A stretch of DNA of 64,000 nt from Geochorda sp036562495. Its GTDB lineage: Bacteria > Bacillota > Limnochordia > Limnochordales > Geochordaceae. Numbering within the stretch: the first letter of the stretch is position 1; every line of letters begins with the position of its first letter. The DNA lies in contig DATCKA010000070.1 in assembly GCA_036562495.1 (NCBI GenBank), positions 1 to 64,000 of the forward strand, in the 5' to 3' direction. This document shows, piece by piece, positions 1-8,013 of this stretch. The notes beneath the pieces are model-generated. The model worked only from the letters and a program-made list of their open reading frames with translations. It was not told the origin of the DNA and made no database searches. Made by a program: the position numbers and the translations under genes.

Positions 1-684
1 GCTCCGGCGCGTGCGACGGCCCCTCCGCCCTCTCCGGCGGTGCCGCCGCCCGCGGCGCCTCGGACGCAGGGGGGGCCGCTGCTGCTGGACGAGGTGCAGC
101 GGCGATGGGGCGACGTGCTCGCCACGCTGCGCAACCAGCAGCGCCGGAGCGCTGCCAAGGTGGAGGCGCTGCTGCGAGAGGGCCGTCCCATCCGGGTCGA
201 CGGGCTGGAGATCACCATCGGCTTCCCGGAGGATCGGGCCTTCCACCGCAATGCCGTCGAGGGCGACGAGAAGGCCCGGCAGCTGGTGGAGAAGGTCTGT
301 TCGCGGCTCTTGGGTCGTCCGGTCACCATCCGCACCGAGATCCTCAACGGCGAGTCGGCCTTGCCGCCGGAGATCGCCGGCTCCGACGACGAGGAGCCGC
401 CGGAGCCTCCTCCCCCGCCGCCTCCGTCTCCCCGACCGAGCCCGTCCCTCTCCGCGGCGCACGAGGTGGCGGCGGCCGTGGAGCCGCCGCCGACACAAGC
501 ACGTCCGGCGGCGACCCGGCCGGCCCGGCGCCGGCGCGCCGAGCCCGAAGACGACGAGTGGGACGACGCGACGCTGAGAGCGGTGCTGGATATCCTGGGG
601 GCCCGGATCATCCGGGAGTTCGAGGAGCCGCCCGAGGCCGAAGGCGCCGTGCCCGACCAGCAGTCCCCGAGCGAAGGAGCGTGA
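1..684 (+). CDS. dnaX: DNA polymerase III subunit gamma/tau, C-terminal part (5' truncated by window)
   Basis: The frame is open from base 1, so the N-terminal AAA+ clamp-loader ATPase lies outside the window and only 227 C-terminal codons are seen. They start with a Pro/Ala-rich linker. A folded region follows (roughly positions 85-360 of the window) with the DnaX C-terminal pattern: a helix reading LLLDEVQRRWGDVL, then a strand-rich part ending near GRPVTIRTEI. A second Pro-rich, acidic tail closes the protein. The identity is strengthened by the ybaB-recR genes immediately downstream, the usual dnaX neighbours. The tau C-terminus normally binds polymerase alpha and DnaB. The stop lies 7 bases before the ybaB start, so the genes form one operon. 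Confidence 0.9.
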   Translation, partial: APARATAPPPSPAVPPPAAPRTQGGPLLLDEVQRRWGDVLATLRNQQRRSAAKVEALLREGRPIRVDGLEITIGFPEDRAFHRNAVEGDEKARQLVEKVCSRLLGRPVTIRTEILNGESALPPEIAGSDDEEPPEPPPPPPPSPRPSPSLSAAHEVAAAVEPPPTQARPAATRPARRRRAEPEDDEWDDATLRAVLDILGARIIREFEEPPEAEGAVPDQQSPSEGA

Positions 685-691
685 GGTCGTC

Positions 692-1045
692 GTGCCCGGT
701 CTTCCCGGTCCCTTCAACATGGCCAAGGCGATGAAGAGCCTGCAGAAGTTCCAGCAGTCGCTGGAGAACCTCCAGCAAGAACTGGCCGAGCGCACCGTAG
801 AGGCTTCGGCCGGAGGCGGCGCCGTCACGGCCGTGGCCGATGGCAGCGGCCGCCTGCGGGCCGTGCGCATCGACCCCGCGGCCGTCGACCCGGCCGACCT
901 GGAGATGCTCCAGGACGTCATCGTGGCGGCGGTCAACGAGGCGCTGCGTCAGGCCAAGGCCATGGTCGAGAAGGAGATGGCGCGCCTGTACGAGGAGCTG
1001 GGCCTCCCGGGCCTCCCCGGCCTGCCGGGCCTTCCGGGCGCCTGA
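692..1045 (+). CDS. ybaB: YbaB/EbfC family nucleoid-associated protein
   Basis: This 117-residue protein has the YbaB pattern: a basic, Gln-rich N-terminal helix (MAKAMKSLQKFQQSLENLQQ), a beta-hairpin with GGGAVTAVADGSGRLRAVRIDP, and a C-terminal helix that supports dimerisation. The family forms tweezer-like dimers that bind DNA and lies between dnaX and recR in many bacteria, as here. GTG 692 is 7 bases after dnaX stop; ATG 719 is an alternative start that removes the leader PGLPGPFN. The C-terminus is odd: it ends in tandem Gly-Leu-Pro units that resemble a short collagen-like tail and are not part of the usual family. Confidence 0.9.
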   Translation: MPGLPGPFNMAKAMKSLQKFQQSLENLQQELAERTVEASAGGGAVTAVADGSGRLRAVRIDPAAVDPADLEMLQDVIVAAVNEALRQAKAMVEKEMARLYEELGLPGLPGLPGLPGA

Positions 1046-1066
1046 GCCGGAGAGGAGCGCGGCCTC

Positions 1067-1666
1067 TTGGAGCTCGCACGCCCCCTCGCACGGCTGGTGG
1101 ACGAGCTGATGCGCCTGCCGGGCATCGGCCCCAAGACCGCGCAGCGGCTCGCCTTCCACATCGTGCGGATGGGTCCCGACCAGGCTCGCCGTCTGGCCGA
1201 GAGCATCATCGAGGCCCGGGAGAAGACGCGGCTGTGCTCGGTCTGCTTCAACTACACCGAGGCCGACCCGTGCCGCTTCTGCCAGCCGGGCTCGGGCCGG
1301 GATCGCTCCGTCATCTGCGTCGTCGAGGAGCCCAAGGACGTGACGGCCATGGAGCGCACCCGGGCCTTCAAGGGACTGTACCACGTCCTGCACGGCGCCC
1401 TGTCCCCGATGGAGGGGGTGGGCCCGGAGGCGCTCAAGATCAAGGAGCTCATCGCCCGCCTGGGATCCGGAGAGGTCAAGGAGGTGGTGCTGGCCACCGA
1501 CCCCAACGTCGAGGGCGAGGCCACCGCCATGTACCTGGCCCGGATCATCAAGCCGCTGGGCGTGCGGGTGACCCGTATGGCCCATGGCATGCCGGTGGGC
1601 GGTGACCTGGAGTACCTGGACGAGGTGACGCTGGCCCGCGCGCTGGAGGGCCGGCGCGAGGTCTAG
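1067..1666 (+). CDS. recR: Recombination mediator protein RecR
   Basis: The protein is 199 residues, the normal RecR length. In order it shows a helix-hairpin-helix (LPGIGPKTA, residues 17-25), a zinc finger with Cys57, Cys60, Cys69 and Cys72, and a Toprim domain (VVEEPKDV near residue 86, DPNVEGEATA near 145), followed by the C-terminal Walker-B-like region. RecR works with RecO and RecF to load RecA on gapped DNA. The start is TTG 1067, which gives the standard N-terminus (MELARPLARLVDELMRLPGIG). It follows ybaB by 21 bases, in the conserved dnaX-ybaB-recR operon. Confidence 0.95.
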   Translation: MELARPLARLVDELMRLPGIGPKTAQRLAFHIVRMGPDQARRLAESIIEAREKTRLCSVCFNYTEADPCRFCQPGSGRDRSVICVVEEPKDVTAMERTRAFKGLYHVLHGALSPMEGVGPEALKIKELIARLGSGEVKEVVLATDPNVEGEATAMYLARIIKPLGVRVTRMAHGMPVGGDLEYLDEVTLARALEGRREV

Positions 1667-1777
1667 GGAGCCGTCGGCCGGCCGTAGCGTGGCATAACGG
1701 CCCCGGACCCGCATACCCTTGCACCGTGGGCGGCGCCCTGAGGGCGTCGACCGCCCCACTGGGAGGGGTCGTCTGCG

Positions 1778-2116
1778 GTGCTAGCGCAATCGCCGTCGCC
1801 AGCCGGCCCGGGACCCGTCGACCTCACCCCTGTGGTACCGGCCGAGGTCGCGGCCCTCGTGGAGCAGGCCCGTCGGGAGTGGATGGCGGCCCAAAACGAG
1901 TTCGACTCGGTGACCGACCCGGACCTGGTGGATCACGCCATCTTCGCCATGCAGGCCGCGGAGCGGCGCTACGTCTACCTGCTCCGGCTGGCCAACCGCC
2001 TCCGTCGCGAAGCCGTCGAGGCGCGGGATGCCGGCGTGGACGCGCTCACGGAGTCCGGACGACGTCCAGCAGCGACCCCGCCAGCCCGACCAGCCCGATG
2101 GCGGCGTGGACGATGA
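1778..2116 (+). CDS. DUF2508 (YaaL-like) protein
   Basis: This 112-residue protein matches the small DUF2508/YaaL family, which follows recR in many Bacillota. The core reads AREEW-like, then VTDPDLVDHAIFAMQAAERR and YVYLLRLA. It is helical and charged and its function is not known. GTG 1778 is preceded by a GGGAGGGG ribosome binding site. The conserved part ends near residue 75. The remaining Arg/Pro-rich tail overlaps the 3' end of the convergent UbiA-like gene by 71 bases and may be unimportant. The bofA gene that often follows is absent. Confidence 0.75.
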   Translation: MLAQSPSPAGPGPVDLTPVVPAEVAALVEQARREWMAAQNEFDSVTDPDLVDHAIFAMQAAERRYVYLLRLANRLRREAVEARDAGVDALTESGRRPAATPPARPARWRRGR

Positions 2117-2804
2117 AGGCCCGCCGGGATGCGGCGGGATCGCCGGCCGAGCGTGCGGCGTCGACGTGATGCCAGACCAACAGCCCGGCCGCCAGGGCGA
2201 CGCTGCCGAAGTACCACCCGGCCCGTCCGCAGGCCCACCCGGCCGTCACCCAAAGCGCCACGGCGCCCACGTGGGCGACCCGCGTGGCGGGCGACGCGAC
2301 GTCGCCGCCGAGCCACAGGGCCGTGGCAGCCGCCAGTAGCCACGCGGGCCCCTCTACGGTCCCCCGCACGGCCACCCAGCCGGCGATGGGCCCCATCGCG
2401 TGAGCCAGGGGGAGCACCCACCCCGACCCGCCACGGCTTCGCGCCTGCCCGTAGGCGACCCAGAGCGCCGCCGGCAGCGGTGAGAGCCACAGGCTCGGCG
2501 GGTTGAGCTGGCCGGCGGCCGTGATCAGCGCCAGCGCCCCGCAGAAGGCCAGCGCGAAGAGCCTCGCCGCGCCGGGGCCTCGCTCGGCGCGCGGCTCGCC
2601 GCCGGTCGGCTCCGCATGCACGATGCGGCCGATGGCACCGGCCACGACGGCGGTACCCCCGGCCGCCAGCGTGACCCAGGCCCAGACGGTCACCGGCGGC
2701 ACGCCGCCGTAGGCCAGGACGCAGGCGGCGTAGAGGGGGGGCAGGCCCAGGGCAGGCAGGGGAGGCAAGCCCTCGGGTCTCGACCCATGGACGGGTCGGG
2801 TCAC
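2046..2804 (-). CDS. UbiA-like prenyltransferase-fold membrane protein, aspartate motifs missing
   Basis: I place the start at GTG 2804, which overlaps the TGA of the upstream tetR gene as GTGA; this gives 252 residues (a longer reading from ATG 2897 would overlap tetR by about 95 bases). It has several hydrophobic segments. The middle resembles UbiA prenyltransferases: QLNPPSLWLSPLPAAL, then a small basic loop, then HAMGPIAGWVAVRG, matching the region between the two Asp-rich motifs, and the last third has the family's late helices. However, the two Mg-prenyl-diphosphate motifs (NDxxDxxxD and DxxxD) are not recognisable; the first is replaced near AGAIGRIVHAEPTGGEP. It may therefore not be an active transferase. 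Coupling to tetR suggests co-regulation. Confidence 0.55.
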   Translation of the reverse strand: MTRPVHGSRPEGLPPLPALGLPPLYAACVLAYGGVPPVTVWAWVTLAAGGTAVVAGAIGRIVHAEPTGGEPRAERGPGAARLFALAFCGALALITAAGQLNPPSLWLSPLPAALWVAYGQARSRGGSGWVLPLAHAMGPIAGWVAVRGTVEGPAWLLAAATALWLGGDVASPATRVAHVGAVALWVTAGWACGRAGWYFGSVALAAGLLVWHHVDAARSAGDPAASRRAFIVHAAIGLVGLAGSLLDVVRTP

Positions 2805-3415
2805 GTCGAGGTCTGCCAGCCGATGGCTCGCAGGACGAACCGGCTCAACTCGGGGGCCAGCTCCGCCAGCGGGCGCTCCTGCGATCTCGTCAGCCACCAG
2901 ACGACCACCTCGTTGAGGGCGCCCAGGATGGCCGCACTGGCCAGCGCCGTGTCGCCCACCGCCAGGGGATGCCGGGATGCTGCCTGCTCGAGGTACGACT
3001 GGATGATGCGGGCGAAGCGATCCATGAGCTCACGGCGCTTGGCCTCGAACTGCGGATTGATGCCGACCGCCTCGATGAGGAACAGCCGCGTCAGCTCCGG
3101 ATACCGCCCCATCAGCTCGAGCCCCGCCGTGATGGCCGCCTCGACCCTGCCCGGGCCGCCTCGGGCCGAGTGACGCACGGCATGCTCCAGCGCACCCGCC
3201 AGCTGGCCGGCGAACTCCTCGACGAGGCGCAAGAAGAGGGCCTCCTTGCTCTCGAAGTGGAAGTAGAAGGCCCCCTTGGAGCTGCCGCACTCGGCGACGA
3301 TGTCGTCGACCGTCGTGCCGTAGTACCCCTTGCGGGCGAAGACCTTGATGGCGGCCTCGAGCAAGCGCCGGCGGGTGGCTTCCGGCGAGCGGCGCTCCAC
3401 TGCCGGAGACGTCAC
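2801..3415 (-). CDS. TetR/AcrR family transcriptional regulator
   Basis: The 204-residue protein starts with a classic TetR DNA-binding domain: RRRLLEAAIKVFARKGYYGT, then TTVDDIVAECGSSKGAFYFHF, then SKEALF (residues 15-65). A helical ligand-binding/dimer domain follows with AITAGLELMGRYPELTRLFL. A perfect palindrome sits 18 bases upstream, so autoregulation is likely. The gene lies between a UbiA-like membrane protein (overlapping GTGA) and an MFS transporter on the same strand, and probably controls one or both. The ligand cannot be read from the sequence; many such regulators with YPELTRLFLIEA-type ligand domains respond to acyl-CoA or drugs. Confidence 0.9.
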   Translation of the reverse strand: MTSPAVERRSPEATRRRLLEAAIKVFARKGYYGTTVDDIVAECGSSKGAFYFHFESKEALFLRLVEEFAGQLAGALEHAVRHSARGGPGRVEAAITAGLELMGRYPELTRLFLIEAVGINPQFEAKRRELMDRFARIIQSYLEQAASRHPLAVGDTALASAAILGALNEVVVWWLTRSQERPLAELAPELSRFVLRAIGWQTST

Positions 3416-3432
3416 GGCTCCTCCCCTGCGAA

Positions 3433-3446
3433 ACCGACCGGTCGGT
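3433..3446. promoter_or_regulatory. Palindromic operator upstream of tetR
   Basis: ACCGACCGGTCGGT is a perfect 14-bp palindrome, 18 bases before the tetR start and 55 bases after the MFS stop. Its GACC/GGTC half-sites are like the operators of many FadR/AcrR-type TetR repressors. Position and symmetry support binding by the adjacent TetR protein; this is inference. Confidence 0.65.
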
Positions 3447-3500
3447 CGACGCCATCGTAGGAAACGGAGCGATCCCTGTCAAGACGACGAGCGCCCGGCT

Positions 3501-4775
3501 TTAGCGCACCTTGGCGGGCGAATGCCCGTGGGAGGAGGTCTCGGCCAGCACCCGCCCGATGCCCGCCGCCGTTGCCACCGCTCCCAGCTGGATGGCTGAG
3601 ACGGCCCACCACGCCAGGGAGTAGCGCCCTCCGACCTGCTGGACGAGCCACCCGAAGGCAGGTGGGGAGAGCATGGTCCAGACGTACAGCACCGTCATGC
3701 TCAGTCCCACCATCACCGCCGCCGAGGAGCCCGCCCGCTCGGAGAGGAGGGTCACGTAAAGGCCGTTCCACCCCAGCATGGTCAGCCCGCTCAGCAGGGC
3801 GGCCGCCCCGGCCACGAGCGTCGGGAGCGGCGACAACCTTGCCAGCGATGCGACGACCGCTGCCGACAGCGACGCGGTCGCCGCCGCCAGCGCCAGGGGC
3901 CGCACCCTATTGGCCCGGAAGAGCCGGTCCGAGAGCCATCCCCAGAGGAGCCGCCCGATGATGCCGCCGGCGTGCACCAACAGCAGCAACCAGGCGGCCC
4001 GGGCCGGGACCCACCCGAAGACGTCCACCATGTAGAGGGGCAGGTAGCCGGTGAGGCTGAACTGTCCCGCTGCCAGCAGGCAGGCCGTCAGCGTGGTCAG
4101 CACCAGGACGGGGTCCCGGATGAAGCGCCACGGGGCCTCGACAAAAGAGGGGCCGGCCCCGGGCGGGACATGGCGTGGCGGGCGGACCCGCTCGAGATCG
4201 GCCAGGGCGACCCAGGTCGCCAGGCCCGCGGCCGCGCACCCCGCGGCTGCGACCAGGAGCGCCAACCGCCATCCGTGCCGGGTGGCCAGCCAGGGCAGGA
4301 GGCACGCCCCCGTCAGACCGCCGATGGGAAGCCCCGCCTGGCGCACCCCCATGGCCAGCCCTCGCTCCCCGGACGCGAACCAGCCCAGGACCGCGCGGGC
4401 CCCCGCCACCTGGCTCGACGGGAAGCCCATCCCGGCCACGGCCAGCACCAGGGCCAGGACGGCGAGGGACGGGGACGTGGAGGCGGCCGTCGCCAGCAGG
4501 CCCGTCAGCAAGGCTCCCGCGGCCATGACGTGTCGCTCGCCCCATCGCTCGGTCGCGACGCCCGTCACATAGAAGGCCAGCAGCGCGCCGAGGTCGAACG
4601 CTCCGAGAACCGCCCCGGTCTGGGGGAGCGAGAGGCCCATGTCCGCCCGGACGAAGGGGGCGAGCGCGGGCAACCCGAAGCGTACGAACGTCAAACCGGC
4701 CTGCTGCAGGGTGGCCACGGCGAGGAGCCGCCAACGTTGGGGCGGCGAGGGATCGCCGGAGGGGTGCGGATACAT
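3501..4775 (-). CDS. Major facilitator superfamily transporter
   Basis: The ORF is open further upstream, but ATG 4775 (MYPHPSGDPSPPQRWRLL) gives the natural start just before the first membrane segment, for 424 residues. About 12 hydrophobic segments are visible, with the MFS loop 2-3 motif as GVATERWGERHVMAAG and a second-half copy as GRLLWGWLSDRLFRANRVR. The family exports or imports small solutes using ion gradients; the NarK/oxalate-formate-antiporter-like layout does not define the substrate. The gene lies 86 bases upstream of tetR on the same strand and is divergent from the YaaO-like decarboxylase. Drug or metabolite efflux under TetR control is plausible. Confidence 0.85.
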   Translation of the reverse strand: MYPHPSGDPSPPQRWRLLAVATLQQAGLTFVRFGLPALAPFVRADMGLSLPQTGAVLGAFDLGALLAFYVTGVATERWGERHVMAAGALLTGLLATAASTSPSLAVLALVLAVAGMGFPSSQVAGARAVLGWFASGERGLAMGVRQAGLPIGGLTGACLLPWLATRHGWRLALLVAAAGCAAAGLATWVALADLERVRPPRHVPPGAGPSFVEAPWRFIRDPVLVLTTLTACLLAAGQFSLTGYLPLYMVDVFGWVPARAAWLLLLVHAGGIIGRLLWGWLSDRLFRANRVRPLALAAATASLSAAVVASLARLSPLPTLVAGAAALLSGLTMLGWNGLYVTLLSERAGSSAAVMVGLSMTVLYVWTMLSPPAFGWLVQQVGGRYSLAWWAVSAIQLGAVATAAGIGRVLAETSSHGHSPAKVR

Positions 4776-4865
4776 GGGCAATGGTCTACGCCCCCGGAGG
4801 GGGCTTTCCTCCCGGCCGCCGCGGAAGCTAAAGTGGACCTCGGAGGCGATGCGAGGAGCTTGGTG

Positions 4866-6341
4866 GTGCAGGCGACCCGAGCGGGATCGACTCCGCTCCT
4901 GCGAGCCCTGATCCGGGCGGCGAGGCGTCGACCCGTCGTCTTTCACACCCCCGGACACAAACGGGGGCACTGGGTGCCGGCCGGATGGATGGGGCGGAGC
5001 GGGTTTCCGTGGGCCTGGGACGGGGGCGACGCGGTCTGGGACCCGGCTCACGGCGACGACCTGCTCGAGGCGGCCGCGGAGGCGGCCCGGCTGGTGGCCC
5101 GGGCGTGGGGTAGCGAGCGGAGCTGGTTGCTATGGAATGGTGCCACGGCCGGGATCCTCGCGATGGTCCTGGCCAGCGTGCGCCCGGGCGGCCGGCTCTT
5201 GATGCCGAGGTGGGTCCATCGCTCGGTCATCGACGCCCTGGTGCTGGCCGACGCCATGCCCGTCTTCCTTCCTTCCCGATGGCTCGGGGGATGGGGGATG
5301 ATCCTGCCTCCCACCGCGCAGGATGTGGCAGTGGCCCGCGCATCGGACCCCGACGCGGTGCTTGTGACCAGTCCGACCTACGAGGGCATCGTCGCCGATC
5401 TGTCCGGCCTCGCGGCCGCATCCCGACCGGCACCGCTCCTCGTCGACGAGGCGCACGGCGCACACCTCGCCTTCTATCCGGCACCCGCTCCGCCGACCGG
5501 GTCGCGGTGCGGGGCGCACCTGGTGGTCCACGGTGCCCACAAGACCCTGCCGGTGCTGACCCAGGCGGCCTTGCTGCACTGGACCGGCGCCGCCCGCGAG
5601 CCCGACGCGGAGCGGGTCCAACGGGTGCTGGCGTGGGTGCAGAGCACGAGCCCGCAGCCGGCACTCCTGGCTTCCCTGGACGCGGCGCGGGCCGAACTGG
5701 AGCGGCACGGCGCCGACAGGGTCGCCCGAGCCGTGGAGCTGGCCCGCCGAGCGCGCGCCTCCATCGAGGCGTCCGGACCGTATCGATGCCTGGCTCCGAC
5801 CGACCTGCCGGCGCCCTACGTCCTCGACGAGACGCGCCTGACGGTGGAGGTGACGGGCCTGGGGCTGCCGGGCTGGCAGGTCGCCGAGGCGCTTCGGCGC
5901 CGCTACGGCGTCTGGCCGGAGATGGCCGGTGGGAGCTACGTCGTCTTCATCGTGACGGGGGCCGACGACGATGCGAGCATCGGGGCGCTCGTGTCGGCCC
6001 TGGGGGCGCTGGCGAGGGAGATGGAGGCCCGAGACGGCCGCCGAGTCGGACGCGGCGGCTTGGCCCGATCGTGGGGGGAGGCCATGCCGCCGCCCGGTCC
6101 GCTGGTGATGCGACCCCGGCAGGCCGCGCTGGGGAAGGCGCGACGCGTCCCCTGGGAGCAGGCGGTGGGACGCGTCTCGGCGGCTACCGTGACGCCCTAT
6201 CCGCCGGGGACCCCCCTTTCGATTCCCGGGGAAATGATCACAGACGAAGTTGCATCGTTCGCCCTGAGGCTCGTGGCGTCCGGAGCCCTGCTCCGGGGCA
6301 GCCCGGGCCAGGGGCGAGAGGCATGGGTCGTGGATGCATGA
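4866..6341 (+). CDS. Orn/Lys/Arg decarboxylase family PLP enzyme (YaaO-like)
   Basis: The protein shows the group III decarboxylase pattern: substrate entry motif FHTPGHKRG near residue 24, PLP-binding Asp in LLVDEAHGAH, and the Schiff-base lysine in VHGAHKTLPVLTQ. The C-terminal small domain follows. It would remove CO2 from a basic amino acid to make a polyamine precursor; which amino acid is not resolved. The start is taken as GTG 4866, 7 bases after GAGGAG, which gives 491 residues; TTG 4860 and GTG 4863 are alternatives. Its place ahead of tmk-darA-yaaR matches yaaO of Bacillus, which supports orthology. Confidence 0.85.
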   Translation: MQATRAGSTPLLRALIRAARRRPVVFHTPGHKRGHWVPAGWMGRSGFPWAWDGGDAVWDPAHGDDLLEAAAEAARLVARAWGSERSWLLWNGATAGILAMVLASVRPGGRLLMPRWVHRSVIDALVLADAMPVFLPSRWLGGWGMILPPTAQDVAVARASDPDAVLVTSPTYEGIVADLSGLAAASRPAPLLVDEAHGAHLAFYPAPAPPTGSRCGAHLVVHGAHKTLPVLTQAALLHWTGAAREPDAERVQRVLAWVQSTSPQPALLASLDAARAELERHGADRVARAVELARRARASIEASGPYRCLAPTDLPAPYVLDETRLTVEVTGLGLPGWQVAEALRRRYGVWPEMAGGSYVVFIVTGADDDASIGALVSALGALAREMEARDGRRVGRGGLARSWGEAMPPPGPLVMRPRQAALGKARRVPWEQAVGRVSAATVTPYPPGTPLSIPGEMITDEVASFALRLVASGALLRGSPGQGREAWVVDA

Positions 6342-6363
6342 GTCGAGGGTGGTGAAGGGCTGA

Positions 6364-8013
6364 TTGCCCACCATCAAGCCGGCCGCACGCCGTGAGGTCA
6401 TGGACAATCTGGCCCAGCTGCTGGAGGTGTTGCCGCCCCACATCCGGGCCGAGCTGGAGGCCATCGACCGGGTGCACGAGCTGCTGGAGATCGTCCTGGA
6501 CCTGGGGCGCCAGCCCGAGGCACGGTTTCCCGACGGCTTCGTCTACCTCAGCGACGACACCGTCACCCGCGAGGACCTGGACTACGTCGTCAAGCGGGTC
6601 GGCCAGTTCGGTCAGGACAATAGGGCCGGGATCGAGCGTACGCTGCACCGCATCTCGGCCATCCGTAACCGCAACGGCGACATCATCGGGCTGACCTGCC
6701 GCATCGGGAGGGCCGTCTTCGGCACCATCGACATCATCCAGGACGTGGTGGAGTCGGGACGCAACATCCTCCTGCTGGGACGGCCGGGCGTGGGCAAGAC
6801 CACCATGCTGCGCGAGGTGGCGCGCATCCTGGCCGACCAGTTCAACAAGCGGGTCATCGTGGTGGACACCTCCAACGAGATCGCCGGTGACGGCGACGTC
6901 CCCCACCCAGCCATCGGCCACGCCCGCCGCATGCAGGTGCCTCGGGTGGACCTGCAGGCCCGGGTCATGATCGAGGCCGTCGAGAATCACATGCCCGAGG
7001 TCATCGTCATCGACGAGATCGGTACCGAGGAGGAGGCCCAGGCAGCCCGCACCATCGCCGAGCGGGGCGTCCAGCTCGTGGCCACGGCTCACGGCAACAC
7101 GCTCGACAACCTGGTGCTCAACCCGACCCTCTCCGATCTGGTCGGCGGCATCCAGGCCGTCACCCTCAGCGACGAGGAGGCCAAGAAGCGGGGCACTCAG
7201 AAGACGGTGCTGGAGCGCAAGGCGCCCCCGACCTTCGACGTGGTGGTCGAGATCCGCGATCGGGACCGTGTCGCCATCCACCACGACGTGGCCACGACCG
7301 TGGACCTGATGCTCCGGGGGATCGAGCCGTCGCCCGAGGTGCGGGTGCGCAACCCCGACGGCACGATCCAGGTGGAGGAGGGCGGCCCGCGCCAAGCGCC
7401 GGGGACCGCCGGGCCCGACAACCGTTTCGACGCCCGGCCACCCGAGGTCCACGGTAACGGGGGCGGCGGAGCGCGCGCCTTCGTGGCGCCGAGGGACGCC
7501 CGGCCGGCCGGCCGGGACGGGGAGACGCCTCCGAGCCCGTCCCGCCTGTGGGGTGGGAGTCGCCCGGCCCGGATCTTCCCCTATGCCGTCAGCACCTCCC
7601 GCCTGCAAAGAGCGCTGGCGTCCCTGCCCGTGCCGGTGCAGATCACCCAGGACCTGGACTCGGCCGACATGGTGCTGACCATCAAGGGCCAGTACCGCAA
7701 GATGCCCAAGCGCCTCAAGGAGGCGGAGCGCCGGGGCCTGCCCATCCACGTGATCCGGTCCAACACCCTGGCCCAGATGGAGCAGTTCCTGGAGCGCACG
7801 TTCTTGAGCCCCGAGGACGCCAGCGCGCTCATGGAGGCGCAACGCGCCGTGGAGCAGGCGCGCCAGCTGGCCCGGCCGGTGGAGCTCAGCCCGCAATCGG
7901 CGTACATCCGAAAGCTCCAGCACGAGCTGATCGAGCGCTACAACCTGCGCTCCACGAGCATCGGCGAGGAGCCCAACCGCCGGGTCCTCGTCCTGCCCGA
8001 GGAGATCCGATGA
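6364..8013 (+). CDS. R3H domain / AAA ATPase (Ycf45-like)
   Basis: The 549-residue protein has an N-terminal ATPase related to SpoIIIAA/Ycf45-type secretion ATPases: Walker A GRPGVGKTTMLREVA near residue 140, and Walker B VIVIDEIGTEEE near residue 215. A Pro/Gly-rich linker (about residues 340-400) leads to a C-terminal domain with RILPYAVS-like and TIKGQYRKMPKRLKEAERRG parts. The end has an R3H-type R-x3-H (RKLQHE), a single-strand nucleic acid binding motif. Its exact role is unknown. TTG 6364 is used as start; ATG 6400 is an alternative. Its stop overlaps the tmk start (ATGA), so it is cotranscribed. In Bacillus no such gene lies here. Confidence 0.85.
   Translation: MPTIKPAARREVMDNLAQLLEVLPPHIRAELEAIDRVHELLEIVLDLGRQPEARFPDGFVYLSDDTVTREDLDYVVKRVGQFGQDNRAGIERTLHRISAIRNRNGDIIGLTCRIGRAVFGTIDIIQDVVESGRNILLLGRPGVGKTTMLREVARILADQFNKRVIVVDTSNEIAGDGDVPHPAIGHARRMQVPRVDLQARVMIEAVENHMPEVIVIDEIGTEEEAQAARTIAERGVQLVATAHGNTLDNLVLNPTLSDLVGGIQAVTLSDEEAKKRGTQKTVLERKAPPTFDVVVEIRDRDRVAIHHDVATTVDLMLRGIEPSPEVRVRNPDGTIQVEEGGPRQAPGTAGPDNRFDARPPEVHGNGGGGARAFVAPRDARPAGRDGETPPSPSRLWGGSRPARIFPYAVSTSRLQRALASLPVPVQITQDLDSADMVLTIKGQYRKMPKRLKEAERRGLPIHVIRSNTLAQMEQFLERTFLSPEDASALMEAQRAVEQARQLARPVELSPQSAYIRKLQHELIERYNLRSTSIGEEPNRRVLVLPEEIR

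Noticed and set aside
1000..1045. Tandem Leu-Pro-Gly codons as a separate repeat element
   Set aside because: They are inside the ybaB gene and too short for a minisatellite; reported as a protein feature instead.
4776..5051. Long N-terminal extension of the MFS gene
   Set aside because: It would overlap the divergent decarboxylase gene; it has no hydrophobic start, and ATG 4775 gives the natural transporter N-terminus.
5130..6464. 444-codon reverse frame opposite the YaaO-like decarboxylase
   Set aside because: Antisense to a gene with a full PLP active site; no protein domain seen.
6238..7923. 561-codon reverse frame across the R3H ATPase
   Set aside because: Opposite strand of a gene with clear Walker motifs; no domain recognisable.
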